64,000 nucleotides of DNA from Brevundimonas intermedia (GCF_004614235.1 NZ_SPVH01000002.1:682001-746000), one strand, 5' to 3'; shown: positions 19,329-28,066, counted from the first letter of the stretch. Notes: generated by a model not told the origin, from the sequence alone. Program-made: numbers and translations.

Positions 19329-19739
19329 TCAAACGGCGTCGGCCATTCCCTCGACCAGCCCCGCCAGCACGCGATCCGCATGGGCCGCCGCGTCGTGCTG
19401 CATCAGGTCCGAGGCCATGAACGCTTCGGCCTCGGGCGTCGTCTCCAGCCGCGCCATGGCCCAGTTCGGGAACAGACGCTCCGGGACCGACTGGTCGGAC
19501 ACGATCCGCAGATTCTCGTGGCGGCGATCCCGGCTCAGCCGCGCCATGACGCGGTTCAGATCGGCGCGCGCGCCTTCCAGAACCTGCAGGAACCGTCCGT
19601 CGTGACGCATCAGCACGCCCGTCAGATGGTCGCGACGATTGTTCTGTTCGGACACGCCGATGATGTCGATCAGGGGCATCAGGCCGGAACCGACCGACCC
19701 GGTCGCCTCGCTCACATAGACAATGCGGAACAACGCCAT
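19329..19739 (-). CDS. BLUF-domain blue-light sensor (short, stand-alone)
   Basis: 136 residues from ATG 19739 (a GTG two codons earlier is possible). The single BLUF domain binds FAD. All key residues are present: Tyr8 in FRIVYVSEA, Asn34 in EQNNRRDHLTG, Gln52 in RFLQVLEG, and the Trp/Met pair in FPNWAMA. The remaining C-terminal 35 residues form a helical cap with no output domain, as in PixD/BlrB-type short BLUF proteins, which signal through partners. It is the canonical member of an adjacent pair (see 19839-20240). Confidence 0.9.
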   Translation of the reverse strand: MALFRIVYVSEATGSVGSGLMPLIDIIGVSEQNNRRDHLTGVLMRHDGRFLQVLEGARADLNRVMARLSRDRRHENLRIVSDQSVPERLFPNWAMARLETTPEAEAFMASDLMQHDAAAHADRVLAGLVEGMADAV

Positions 19740-19838
19740 AACCACTCTGTACGCAACTCAGGGCCAAGGCCCGACATCGCGACAGCTAGGCGATGAGGGT
19801 TAACAGAAGGCGCCGCCTCGGGGCGGGTCAGAGGCGGG

Positions 19839-20240
19839 TCAGGCGGCCATCTTGACGTGTTCGCACGACAGCAGCTTTTCCAGCCCCGTGCTGGACAGAT
19901 CGCTCAATCGACGCCCGTACAGAATATCCTGGGCCTGGGCGTCGTTGAGGGCGCACAGTCGGGCTGAGTCCCGCATCCGGCGCTGCATCACAGGACGATC
20001 TTCCAGAATGCGGAGGTTGCGATGACGCGGATCGTTCGACAGGCGCGTCAGCAGCCGGTCCAGGTCGGCCCGCGCGCCTTCCGCCACCTGGGCCGCTTCG
20101 CCGTCATGGAACATCATCGCGCTGCTGATCTCGTCGCGAAGGTTGTTGCGCTCCGAGACGCCGAGGATTTCGGCGACCGACTGCACGTCACGACCTGACG
20201 CACCGATCATTTCGCTCACGAAAACGATGCGATAAAGCAC
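19839..20240 (-). CDS. BLUF-like paralogue with Tyr-to-Phe substitution (probably light-insensitive)
   Basis: 133 residues from GTG 20240, with a GGGGAT stretch upstream. Clearly a paralogue of the neighbouring BLUF protein: SERNN and the EGARADLDRLLTRLS segment align without gaps. The photochemical Tyr is Phe7 (YRIVFVSE), the LTG after the Asn is ISS, the residues before Gln51 are Ala-Ala, and the Trp/Met pair is absent. Asn33 and Gln51 remain. Mutating this Tyr to Phe abolishes the BLUF photocycle in studied members, so this copy is predicted to be blind: a structural partner, competitor or chemical rather than light sensor. 99 bp separate the two genes. Confidence 0.85.
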   Translation of the reverse strand: MLYRIVFVSEMIGASGRDVQSVAEILGVSERNNLRDEISSAMMFHDGEAAQVAEGARADLDRLLTRLSNDPRHRNLRILEDRPVMQRRMRDSARLCALNDAQAQDILYGRRLSDLSSTGLEKLLSCEHVKMAA

Positions 20241-20373
20241 AACTTATCCCCAGATATCGCCGATCATTGATACAGTCCGCGCCTTCTAGCCAGTATTGGG
20301 GTCAAAATAAGACGCCGTTATCCTGATCGACCCTGGACTTGATGCCTGCCGCCCGGCGCGCCATCTGACGGGG

Positions 20374-20934
20374 ATGACACAGAGCGCTTCGAATTTCCCC
20401 GACTGGCACGGCACCACCATTCTGGCGGTGCGCAAGAACGGCCGCACCGTCATCGCCGGCGACGGGCAGGTCTCGATGGGGCCGACCATCGTCAAGGGTG
20501 CGGCGCGTAAGGTGCGGGTGCTGGCCGGCGGCAAGGTGCTGGCGGGCTTCGCCGGGGCCACGGCCGACGCCTTCACCCTTATCGAACGGCTTGAGGCCAA
20601 GCTGGAGCAGTATCCCGACCAGCTGGCCCGCGCCTGCGTGGATCTGGCCAAGGATTGGCGCACCGACCGCTATCTGCGTCGGCTGGAGGCCATGCTGCTG
20701 GTGGCGGACAAGTCGTCCATCTTCACCGTGACCGGCGTCGGCGACGTGCTGGAGCCGGAATACGGCGTCGCCGCCGTCGGTTCAGGCGGCAACTACGCCC
20801 TGTCGGCGGCCCGCGCCCTGATCGAGGAAACCGAGCTGGACGCCGAACAGGTCGCCCGCAAGGCCATGAAGATCGCCGCAGAGATCTGCGTCTACACCAA
20901 CGGCAATCTGACGGTGGAGACGCTTCAGGCCTGA
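20374..20934 (+). CDS. hslV: HslV peptidase subunit of HslUV protease
   Basis: 186 residues. Proteasome-like N-terminal nucleophile threonine protease; the mature Thr follows a short propeptide in WHGTTILAV. Other signatures are [26 protein letters not shown] and the C-terminal EICVYTNGN. It needs the HslU ATPase, usually the next gene, but hslU is not in this window: the following gene is a minus-strand ClpP-like protein. Regulation by heat is expected from the family; I see no definite sigma-32 promoter. Confidence 0.94.
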   Translation: MTQSASNFPDWHGTTILAVRKNGRTVIAGDGQVSMGPTIVKGAARKVRVLAGGKVLAGFAGATADAFTLIERLEAKLEQYPDQLARACVDLAKDWRTDRYLRRLEAMLLVADKSSIFTVTGVGDVLEPEYGVAAVGSGGNYALSAARALIEETELDAEQVARKAMKIAAEICVYTNGNLTVETLQA

Positions 20935-20947
20935 CCCGGCCGCCGGT

Positions 20948-21529
20948 TCAGATCACTTCCGCGATCAGGCCCAGCGCCTTGGCCTCCTGGGCCTCGATGT
21001 ACCAGTTCGCCGGCGCGCGTTTCAGCACGTCTTCCATGGTGACGGAGGATCCCCGCACCAGATTCTCGAACCCCTCGTTCTGAATGGCGATGGAGTGTTC
21101 GAGCTCGTTCAGCATCGCCCGGACCGAGGCGATGCAGGTGGTCAGCGGCCCGGTGACGTGCAGTTGCTTGTCCATCTTGCGCTCATGGATCATCACCCGG
21201 GCGCCTCGTGTCAGATAGCGGTTCTCCACGGCGAAGAAGCTCATGAAGGTGGCTCCGGCGGAATAGATCGCCGCCTTGCCCAGGAAGACCAGCCGCCGCG
21301 ACGGATTGATGTCGCTCTGAAATCGCACGTCCTCGCCCATCATCCGCGCCACCTCGGGATCGCCGCCCAGGGTCGACAGCTCGATCACCGTCAGACCGGT
21401 CTTGGGCGCGTCGGCCAGCTGATCGCGAAATCGGTCGTACATCGCATAATCGACGGCGCCGGCCAGCAGGATGCGCGGGGTGTCGAAAGCTTCGGCCGTC
21501 AAAATGCCGCTCGGGGGCCTGTTGGACAT
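20948..21529 (-). CDS. ClpP-like serine-peptidase-fold protein (altered catalytic Asp)
   Basis: 193 residues from ATG 21529. ClpP/crotonase fold. Ser90 (AIYSAGATF) and His115 (ARVMIHERK) align with the ClpP catalytic Ser and His, but the position of the third residue is Asn175 (APANWYIEA) rather than Asp. This could be a weak peptidase or a non-catalytic relative. The canonical clpP is not in this window. The ATG overlaps the stop of an upstream small protein by one base (TGATG), so the two are translated together. It converges with hslV. Confidence 0.8.
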   Translation of the reverse strand: MSNRPPSGILTAEAFDTPRILLAGAVDYAMYDRFRDQLADAPKTGLTVIELSTLGGDPEVARMMGEDVRFQSDINPSRRLVFLGKAAIYSAGATFMSFFAVENRYLTRGARVMIHERKMDKQLHVTGPLTTCIASVRAMLNELEHSIAIQNEGFENLVRGSSVTMEDVLKRAPANWYIEAQEAKALGLIAEVI

Positions 21530-21813
21530 CAGGCCTCCGGGGACGACGCGACGTCGTCGCTGACCGGATACCCCTGCGCCGACGCCCAGGATTTCGCCTC
21601 GCCGATGGAGAAGAAGGCCTGATCGCGGATGCGTCGCGACCCGTCCGTATCGACCAGTTCGCACTCCCACCAGCGGATCGTGCGTCGGTCCGACGTGTTG
21701 CAGGTGCGGGGTACGAGAAGGGCGTGCGGCGTCATGGCCTCAACAACGGAAAAACCGTGCCCCGGTTCCGCCGCATTGCGATTTGTCTTTGCGTAACAAT
21801 CGCCTGTGTCCAT
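21529..21813 (-). CDS. Small uncharacterised protein coupled to the ClpP-like gene
   Basis: 94 residues if ATG 21813 is used, 68 if ATG 21735 is used; neither start has a strong ribosome site. The conserved-looking part is the last 60 residues, with RRTIRWWECELVDTDGS and FSIGEAKSWASAQGYPV. That small beta-strand and helix pattern resembles short accessory domains; no family name is assigned. Its TGA overlaps the ClpP-like ATG by one base. It may be a partner or regulator of that protein. Confidence 0.6.
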   Translation of the reverse strand: MDTGDCYAKTNRNAAEPGHGFSVVEAMTPHALLVPRTCNTSDRRTIRWWECELVDTDGSRRIRDQAFFSIGEAKSWASAQGYPVSDDVASSPEA

Positions 21814-21897
21814 CGTCCGACATTCGTTGATCCCCCCATATCGCTCTCGCCGCCCATGCAATTTGCGGTGGCCCTTGCCTTGGCTTAAGCGCGCGCC

Positions 21898-23388
21898 ATG
21901 ACCGACGCCACTCCTCCCCGCCCGCTCGCCCGCAACCCGCGCGGCTTCGCCGACAAGCGCGGCCGCGACCTGACCGCCGAACGCCGCATCGTGGCGCGCG
22001 TGTCCGAGGTCTATGAGCGCTGGGGCTTCGAACCGCTGGAGACCCCGGCGTTCGAATACGCCGATGCGCTGGGCAAATTCCTGCCCGACGCCGACCGCCC
22101 CAACGAAGGCGTGTTCGCGCTTCAGGACGACGCCGGCTCGGACGAGCCGGGCGAATGGATGGCCCTGCGTTACGACCACACTGCGCCCCTGGCCCGGTTC
22201 GCGGCCCAGACGTGGGAGACCCTGCCCAAGCCCTTCCGGCGCTATGCCTATGGTCCGGTCTGGCGCAATGAGAAGCCCGGCCCCGGCCGATTCCGCGAGT
22301 TCTGGCAGTGCGACGCCGACACCGTCGGCTCCGACCGGCCCGAGGCCGACGCCGAGATCATCGCCATGGCCTGCGAAGGCCTCGCCAGCGCGGGCCTGGA
22401 CGCCGGGCAGGCCCAGATCCGCGTCTCGAACCGCAAACTGTTTGACGGCCTGTTCGACGCCGGCGGCGTGACCGAGGCCGGTCAGCGCCTGACGGCCCTG
22501 CGCGCCATCGACAAGTTCGACCGCCTGGGCTGGGAGGGTGTCGTCCAGCTGTTGGGCGAAGGCCGTCTGGACGAGTCCGGCGACTATACCAAGGGCGCCA
22601 GCCTGCCGACCAAGGTGACGACGGCCATCGAGGCCTTCCTGGCCTCGGCCAACACGCCCGGCCTGACGCGGGCGCAGACCCTTGATGCCGTCGCACGCTC
22701 CGGCGACCTGGGCGCGGCGGGCGAGGCGGCGCTGAACGAACTGGCCGCCATCGACCGGGCGCTGGCCGCCATGTCGGTCGGCCAGGAAGCGGTCAAGTTC
22801 GACCCCACCATCGTGCGCGGCCTGGAATATTACACCGGCGCCGTGTTCGAGGCCGAGCTGCTGCTGGACACCGTGGACGACAAGGGCCGGCCGGTCCGCT
22901 TCGGCTCGATCGGCGGCGGCGGCCGCTATGACGACCTGGTCGCCCGCTTCACCGGCCAGAGCACGCCGGCCACCGGCTTCTCCTTCGGCGTCTCGCGCCT
23001 GGCTTCGGCCCTGCGGGCGGCCGGTCGCGGCGCCGAAGACGCCGTGCGCGGTCCTGTGGTCGTCATCGTCTTCTCGGAAGACGACATGACCCATTATCTG
23101 ACCGCCGTCGCCGAACTGCGCGCCGCCGGGATCGCCGCCGAGCTCTACCTCGGTCGGGCAGGCATGAAAGCCCAGATGAAATACGCCGACCGGCGCGGCG
23201 CCCCCGCCGTCATCATCCTGGGCGGGGACGAGATCGCCGCCGGCGAGGTCACTATCAAGGATCTGGACGCCGGCCGCGCCGCCGCCGCCGCCATCACTGA
23301 CAACGACGCCTGGAAGGCCGAACGTCCGGGCCAGATGAAAATCCCCCGCGATGGCCTGGTCGCCGCCATCAAATCAATTATCGAATAA
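21898..23388 (+). CDS. hisS: Histidyl-tRNA synthetase, alphaproteobacterial divergent type
   Basis: 496 residues. Class II synthetase that charges tRNA-His. Motif 1 is near residue 40, motif 2 near 115-140 as RYAYGPVWRNEKPGPGRF, and motif 3 region GGRYDDLVARF near 342; the C-terminal anticodon-binding domain starts near 385. The motif 2 loop differs from the usual bacterial form. It matches the alphaproteobacterial branch known to recognise tRNA-His with A73 and without the extra G at -1. The gene is transcribed alone and followed by a candidate small RNA. Confidence 0.95.
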   Translation: MTDATPPRPLARNPRGFADKRGRDLTAERRIVARVSEVYERWGFEPLETPAFEYADALGKFLPDADRPNEGVFALQDDAGSDEPGEWMALRYDHTAPLARFAAQTWETLPKPFRRYAYGPVWRNEKPGPGRFREFWQCDADTVGSDRPEADAEIIAMACEGLASAGLDAGQAQIRVSNRKLFDGLFDAGGVTEAGQRLTALRAIDKFDRLGWEGVVQLLGEGRLDESGDYTKGASLPTKVTTAIEAFLASANTPGLTRAQTLDAVARSGDLGAAGEAALNELAAIDRALAAMSVGQEAVKFDPTIVRGLEYYTGAVFEAELLLDTVDDKGRPVRFGSIGGGGRYDDLVARFTGQSTPATGFSFGVSRLASALRAAGRGAEDAVRGPVVVIVFSEDDMTHYLTAVAELRAAGIAAELYLGRAGMKAQMKYADRRGAPAVIILGGDEIAAGEVTIKDLDAGRAAAAAITDNDAWKAERPGQMKIPRDGLVAAIKSIIE

Positions 23389-23465
23389 GCTTCGACAATA
23401 AGGCGCCGCGAAGATGAGTTATCGGCGATAAGTCGAAGAAAGTTCGACTCGGGCGAAACCCGCCG

Positions 23466-23494
23466 TTGACGCGGACGGGGCCGATGCGTCAAAT
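23466..23494 (+). promoter_or_regulatory. Candidate sigma-70 promoter for the small RNA
   Basis: TTGACG (23466-23471) and TCAAAT (23489-23494) are separated by exactly 17 bp. The -35 matches the consensus in 5 of 6 positions; the -10 is weaker. Predicted start of transcription is about 23501, so the RNA would end at the terminator after about 118 nt. Confidence 0.5.
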
Positions 23495-23500
23495 GAACTC

Positions 23501-23618
23501 ACTCGAGGGCAAGCGTTGCTCAAGCGCGCAGCACTCGAAGGCGTTTCGGGGAGGAAACGTCCGCTCTGCAAAGAGCGCGAAAGCCCGCTGCGATGTATCC
23601 CCCGCAGCGGGCTTTTTC
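23501..23618 (+). ncRNA. Candidate intergenic small RNA after hisS
   Basis: A stretch with no coding signal that carries three consecutive hairpins. The first is GGCGTTTC/GAAACGTC (23540-23547 with 23554-23561, one G-T pair) with the purine loop GGGGAG. The second is CGCTCT/AGAGCG (23562-23567 with 23572-23577) closed by a GCAA tetraloop. The third is a strong terminator at 23582-23618. A promoter-like sequence lies 7 bp before the predicted 5' end. The exposed GGGGAG loop could pair with a CU-rich target. It does not resemble SRP RNA, tmRNA, RNase P RNA or 6S RNA as I know them, so I give no name. Confidence 0.55.
23582..23618 (+). terminator. Rho-independent terminator
   Basis: Perfect 11-bp stem AGCCCGCTGCG / CGCAGCGGGCT around a 10-base loop, followed by five T. 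It terminates the candidate small RNA (and any read-through from hisS). Confidence 0.88.
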
Positions 23619-23703
23619 GTGCCTGGGTCCCGGCGTGGCCTCTGAAAAACCTCGCTAAATTGTCGATGCGATGTCGGGGTTTAGACAGGCGATCGTCGAC
23701 ATG

Positions 23704-23732
23704 AAAAAGGCCGGGGCGAACCCCGGCCTTTT
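23704..23732. terminator. Bidirectional terminator between hisS region and M13 peptidase
   Basis: AAGGCCGGGG / CCCCGGCCTT with A-run before and T-run after, so it can act on both strands. It lies 24 bp beyond the stop of the minus-strand peptidase gene. Confidence 0.8.
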
Positions 23733-23755
23733 CCGTTTATCGAAGAAGCGTCACC

Positions 23756-25879
23756 TTACCAGAGGCGAACGCGCTCCTCAGGCGTCAGATAGTATTTCGT
23801 GCCAGGCTGGACGTCGAAGGCGTCGTACCAGGCGTCCACGTTGCGCAGCGGGCCGATGACCCGGAACTGGGCCGCCGAGTGCGGGTCGGTGGCGACCTGC
23901 TGCTTCAGGGCTTCGTCGCGGTATTTCGACTGCCAGACCTGGGCCCAGCCGTAAAAGAAGCGCTGATCGCCCGTCGCCCCATCCAGAACCGGCGCCGGCT
24001 GGCCGTTCAGCGACAGGTGATAGGCCTCCAGACCCACCGCCACGCCCGAGGCGTCGCCGATGTTCTCACCCATCGTCAGGCCGGGGTTGATGGTGTAGCC
24101 GGCGATCGGCTCATAGGTCGCATATTGCGCGCCCAGACGCGCCGTCAGCGCCTCGAAGTTGGCCTTGTCCTCGGGCGTCCACCAGTTGCGCAGAACGCCG
24201 TCGCCGTCGGACTTGGAGCCCTGGTCGTCGAAGCCGTGGCCGATCTCGTGGCCGATCACCCCGCCGATGCCGCCATAGTTGACCGCCGCATCGCCGTTTG
24301 GATCGAAGAAGGGCGGCTGCAGGATCGCGGCCGGGAAGACGATCTCGTTGTTGGCCGAGTTGTAGTAGGCGTTGACGGTCTGCGGGGTCATGCCCCACTC
24401 CGACTTGTCGACCGGCTCGTTCAGGCGGGCCAGATCATAGTTCCACTCGAACAGGCCGCGGCGTTCGGCGTTGCCGACCAGGTCGTTCGCGCGGATATCC
24501 AGACCGGAATAGTCGCGCCACTTGTCGGGATAGCCGATCTTGACCGTGAACTTGCGCAGCTTCTCCTGCGCCGCCGCCTTGGTCTCGGTTCCCATCCACG
24601 TCAGGTTGTCGATCCGGCGCGACAGGGCCGTGCGCAGATTGGCGACCAGCTCCTCCATCTTGGCCTTGGATTCGGCCGGGAAATACTGGGCGACATAGAG
24701 CCGGCCCGCAGCCTCGCCCAGCGACCCTTCGGCGAAGGAGATGGCGCGCTTTTCGCGGGTCCGCTGTTCGGGCTGACCCGACAGGTCGCGCGAACGGAAC
24801 TCCCATTGGGCGTCCGAGAAGCGCTTGGACATCAGCGGCGCCATGTCGTCGGCGGTGTGGAAGGCTTCCCAGGCCTGCAACAGCTCGACCGGGGTCTCGG
24901 CGTAGATGGCCGCGATCTTGGGCATGGCCGTGTCTTGGCGCACGATCAGGCGCGGCACGCCGCCCAGTTCGGCGGCGTCGTAATAGGCCTGCCAGGCGAA
25001 GCCCGGCGCGTCCTCGGCCAGCTTGGCGATGGTGAACTCGTTATAGGTCTTGTCGCGGTTGCGGTTCTCGGCCGGCGACCAGTGGGCCTCGGCGATCTTG
25101 CTTTCCAGGGCCACGATCTGGGCGGCGGTCTCGGTCGGATTGGCCCAGCCGATCATGCCCAGCATACGCGCGACATAAGCCTCGTACAGGACCTTCTTGT
25201 CGGCGAAACGGGCGTCCAGATAGTAGTCGCGGTTCGGCAGACCGATGCCCGACTGGCCCGTCGAGACGACGTAGCGGGTCGGTTGTTTGGAATCGATGGT
25301 GATGCCGGTGCCGAAGAAGGACGAACCGAAGCGGCCGACCGTCTGGCCCATATAGACGGCCATCTTTTCATGGCTGTCGGCGGCGCGGATCGCGGCCAGA
25401 TAGGGTTGCAGCGGCTGGGCGTCCAACTGCTCGATGCGCGCCTCGTCGATGTAGGAGCGATAGGCGTCAGCGACCTTCGCCTCGTCCGAACCAGGCGCCA
25501 GGTCGGTGCGGTTCGCCAGGCCCAGCACCAGTTCCTTCATGCGGTTGTCCGACAGTTCGCGCAGCAGGGCGAACGAGCCATAGCTGGTGCGGTCCGACGG
25601 GATCACCAGTTTTTCCAACGCCTTGCCGTTGGCGTACTGGAAGAAGTCGTCGCCCGGCTTCACCGCCGTGTCGCGGCCGGCCATGTCGAAGCCCCAGGTG
25701 CCGTAGCGAGGCGCCTCTGTGCCTTTCCAGCCCGCCGCCGTCTCTTCGCCCGAGAACAGGGAAACGATCGAGCAGGTCTCGTCGATGCAGGCGTGGTCGT
25801 GGCCGACGTCCTGCGCCAGGGCGGCGCTGGCGGGCAGAAGAAGGGCGCCGACAGCGGCCCCGATAAGCAGTCTTTTCAT
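23756..25879 (-). CDS. M13-family metallopeptidase (neprilysin/PepO-like), exported
   Basis: 707 residues from ATG 25879. A signal peptide (KRLLIGAAVGALLLPASAALAQ, cleaved after about 23) exports it to the periplasm. The zinc site GHEIGHGFDD (HExxH) and downstream ENIGD with the third ligand Glu are present, along with the VNAYYNS-type Asn/Ala motif for substrate binding. M13 enzymes cleave short peptides. The N-terminal two thirds form the large helical lid domain. A single-gene unit closed by the bidirectional terminator. Confidence 0.93.
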   Translation of the reverse strand: MKRLLIGAAVGALLLPASAALAQDVGHDHACIDETCSIVSLFSGEETAAGWKGTEAPRYGTWGFDMAGRDTAVKPGDDFFQYANGKALEKLVIPSDRTSYGSFALLRELSDNRMKELVLGLANRTDLAPGSDEAKVADAYRSYIDEARIEQLDAQPLQPYLAAIRAADSHEKMAVYMGQTVGRFGSSFFGTGITIDSKQPTRYVVSTGQSGIGLPNRDYYLDARFADKKVLYEAYVARMLGMIGWANPTETAAQIVALESKIAEAHWSPAENRNRDKTYNEFTIAKLAEDAPGFAWQAYYDAAELGGVPRLIVRQDTAMPKIAAIYAETPVELLQAWEAFHTADDMAPLMSKRFSDAQWEFRSRDLSGQPEQRTREKRAISFAEGSLGEAAGRLYVAQYFPAESKAKMEELVANLRTALSRRIDNLTWMGTETKAAAQEKLRKFTVKIGYPDKWRDYSGLDIRANDLVGNAERRGLFEWNYDLARLNEPVDKSEWGMTPQTVNAYYNSANNEIVFPAAILQPPFFDPNGDAAVNYGGIGGVIGHEIGHGFDDQGSKSDGDGVLRNWWTPEDKANFEALTARLGAQYATYEPIAGYTINPGLTMGENIGDASGVAVGLEAYHLSLNGQPAPVLDGATGDQRFFYGWAQVWQSKYRDEALKQQVATDPHSAAQFRVIGPLRNVDAWYDAFDVQPGTKYYLTPEERVRLW

Positions 25880-26035
25880 CACGGATTCCTGGAAGACGCC
25901 CCTGAAACGGACGGATCGGGCCGGACCCTAGACCCGGGCGGTGGGGTGTCGCCTTAAAAAAAGTTCATGAAAGCCGTGCGGCCTCTCGCCACGGCTGGGG
26001 ATCAAGGTCACATACGCGGATACAAGGGAGGGCGG

Positions 26036-27874
26036 ATGCACGGTCAGGGCGGGGACTATAAGGATTTGGTGGTCTTTCTGGCCGCCGCCGGCGTCATCGT
26101 GCCCTTGGTCAACCGGCTCAAGGTCAGCCCCGTCCTGGGTTTCCTGGCGGCAGGCGTGCTTCTGGGGCCGGACGGGCTGGGCCGGTTCGCGCAGAGCCTG
26201 CCCTGGCTGTCGTGGCTGACCATCAGCGATCCCGGTCAGTTGGCCCAACTGTCCGAACTGGGCGTCGCCTTTCTTCTGTTCATGATCGGGCTGGAGCTGT
26301 CGTGGGAACGGCTGCGCGCCATGCGCCGGCTGGTGTTCGGCCTGGGCCTGATGCAGGTCGTGGTCTGCACCGCCGTTCTGGCCTGTGGTTTCCTGCTGAT
26401 GGGCCAGACGCTGGCCAGCGCCGTGGTGCTGGGCATGGGCCTGGCCCTGTCCTCGACCGCCGTGGTCATGCCGGTCCTGGCCGAGCGCGGCCGGCTGAAG
26501 GGGACCGTCGGTCGCTCCACCTTCGCCATCCTGCTGGCCCAGGATCTGTCCGTCGCCCCCATCCTGATCACCGTCACCGTCCTGGCGGCCCTGGCCCAAC
26601 AGGGCGGCGCGCTGGACACCGCCGTCCTGGGGCGCGCCCTGTTCACCCTGGTGCCGGCGGCGCTCGGCCTGGGGCTGATGGTCCTGCTGGGCCGTGTCGT
26701 GCTGCGGCCGATGTTCCGGTCGGTGGCCAAGGCCCGCAAGGTCGACCAGGGCGGCGAACTGTTCGTCGCAGCCTCTCTGCTGGTGGTGGTCGGCGCCGGC
26801 CTCGCCGCCCAGGCCAGCGGCCTGTCGATGAGCATCGGCGCCCTGCTGGCCGGGGTTCTGCTGGCCGAGACCGAGTTCAGGCGCGAGGTCGAGGTCTCCA
26901 TCGAACCGTTCAAGGGCCTGTTGCTCGGCGTCTTCTTCGTCGGCGTCGGCCTGGGGCTGGACCTGGACGCCATCGCCGCCGATCCCGTCGGCGTCTTCGG
27001 CCTGGCCCTGGCGCTGACGGTCGTGAAGACGGGCGTCATCTTCAGCCTGGCGCGATTCTGGGGCCTGGGCGCGCGACCCGCGCTGGAGACGGCCCTGGTC
27101 CTGGCCCCGGCGGGCGAGTTCGCCTTCGTCGTCTTCGCCACCGGCCTGGTCGAAGGCCTGGCCCCGCCGCAACTGACCAATACCGTGGCCCTGTCGGCGA
27201 CGGTCAGCATCTTCTCCATCCCCCTGCTGGCCCTGCTGGGTCAGCGGCTGGCGCGCAAGACGGCGCCGGATGGCGAGCGCCTGCCCGACCTTCCTCCGCC
27301 CGAGGCGATGGACGGGGCCGTGATCATCGTCGGCTTCGGCCGCGTCGGGCGGCTGATCGGCGAGATGCTGAAGGAGCACGACCAGGCCTTCATCGCCCTG
27401 GACACCGATCCCGGCATCGTCTCGGCCGGCCGGCGCGACGGCTTCGACGTCTTCTATGGCGACGCCGGGCGGCGCGAGATGCTCCAGCACTGCGGCGTGC
27501 AATCCACCCGCGCCCTGATCGTGACCATGGACGCCCCGACCAAGGTGGACGAGGTGGTCACGGCCGCGCGATCCATGCGCGAGGATCTGATCCTGATCGC
27601 CCGCGCCCGCGACGACCAGCACGCCATGCGACTGTATGGACTGGGCGTCACCGACGCCGTGCCGGAGACGACCGAGGCCAGCCTGCAGCTGGCCGAAAAC
27701 ACCCTGGTCGATCTGGGTGTGCCCATGGGTCTGGTGCTCGCCTCCATCCACGAACGGCGAGACCAGTTCCGCAAGGCCTTCCAGGCGGCGACCCCGATCG
27801 AGCGCCGCAATCGCCCCAGCCGGGCGCTGCGTCGCACGGTCCGTCCGGCCAAAACTGCCCCCAGCCAAGACTAG
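26036..27874 (+). CDS. CPA2-family potassium/proton antiporter with RCK domain (Kef-like)
   Basis: 612 residues from ATG 26036, which follows AAGGGAGG; an earlier in-frame ATG at 25967 has no ribosome site. The N-terminal Na/H-exchanger domain spans about 385 residues with 12-13 membrane segments. A cytosolic TrkA-N/RCK domain begins with IIVGFGRVGRLIG near residue 422. Kef-type proteins extrude K+ in exchange for H+ under glutathione or pH control. No ancillary KefF/KefG gene is adjacent. Confidence 0.9.
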   Translation: MHGQGGDYKDLVVFLAAAGVIVPLVNRLKVSPVLGFLAAGVLLGPDGLGRFAQSLPWLSWLTISDPGQLAQLSELGVAFLLFMIGLELSWERLRAMRRLVFGLGLMQVVVCTAVLACGFLLMGQTLASAVVLGMGLALSSTAVVMPVLAERGRLKGTVGRSTFAILLAQDLSVAPILITVTVLAALAQQGGALDTAVLGRALFTLVPAALGLGLMVLLGRVVLRPMFRSVAKARKVDQGGELFVAASLLVVVGAGLAAQASGLSMSIGALLAGVLLAETEFRREVEVSIEPFKGLLLGVFFVGVGLGLDLDAIAADPVGVFGLALALTVVKTGVIFSLARFWGLGARPALETALVLAPAGEFAFVVFATGLVEGLAPPQLTNTVALSATVSIFSIPLLALLGQRLARKTAPDGERLPDLPPPEAMDGAVIIVGFGRVGRLIGEMLKEHDQAFIALDTDPGIVSAGRRDGFDVFYGDAGRREMLQHCGVQSTRALIVTMDAPTKVDEVVTAARSMREDLILIARARDDQHAMRLYGLGVTDAVPETTEASLQLAENTLVDLGVPMGLVLASIHERRDQFRKAFQAATPIERRNRPSRALRRTVRPAKTAPSQD

Positions 27875-28066
27875 GGACTCATACCTACGGTCGCCAAGCG
27901 GACCCATTTTCGTCATGGTTCCATGATGCAAGCGCGGCTTCCGTATCCCTGCATCTTCGGAGCAGCAGCGCCCATCCGTCCCGCCCTCGGGCCGAGATAT
28001 TCACCTGAAGTCGATGGCGGATGCTCCCCCGCATCCACGACTTAAAGTAGAGTAAAAGCCTGATTT

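Noticed and set aside
20241..20373. A sigma-32 heat-shock promoter before hslV
   Set aside because: I looked for CTTG and CCCCAT-type boxes with proper spacing and found no convincing pair.
25928..27931. A 667-codon minus-strand frame over the Kef-like gene
   Set aside because: Gln/His/Gly/Arg-rich shadow of the antiporter gene; no domain, no ribosome site.
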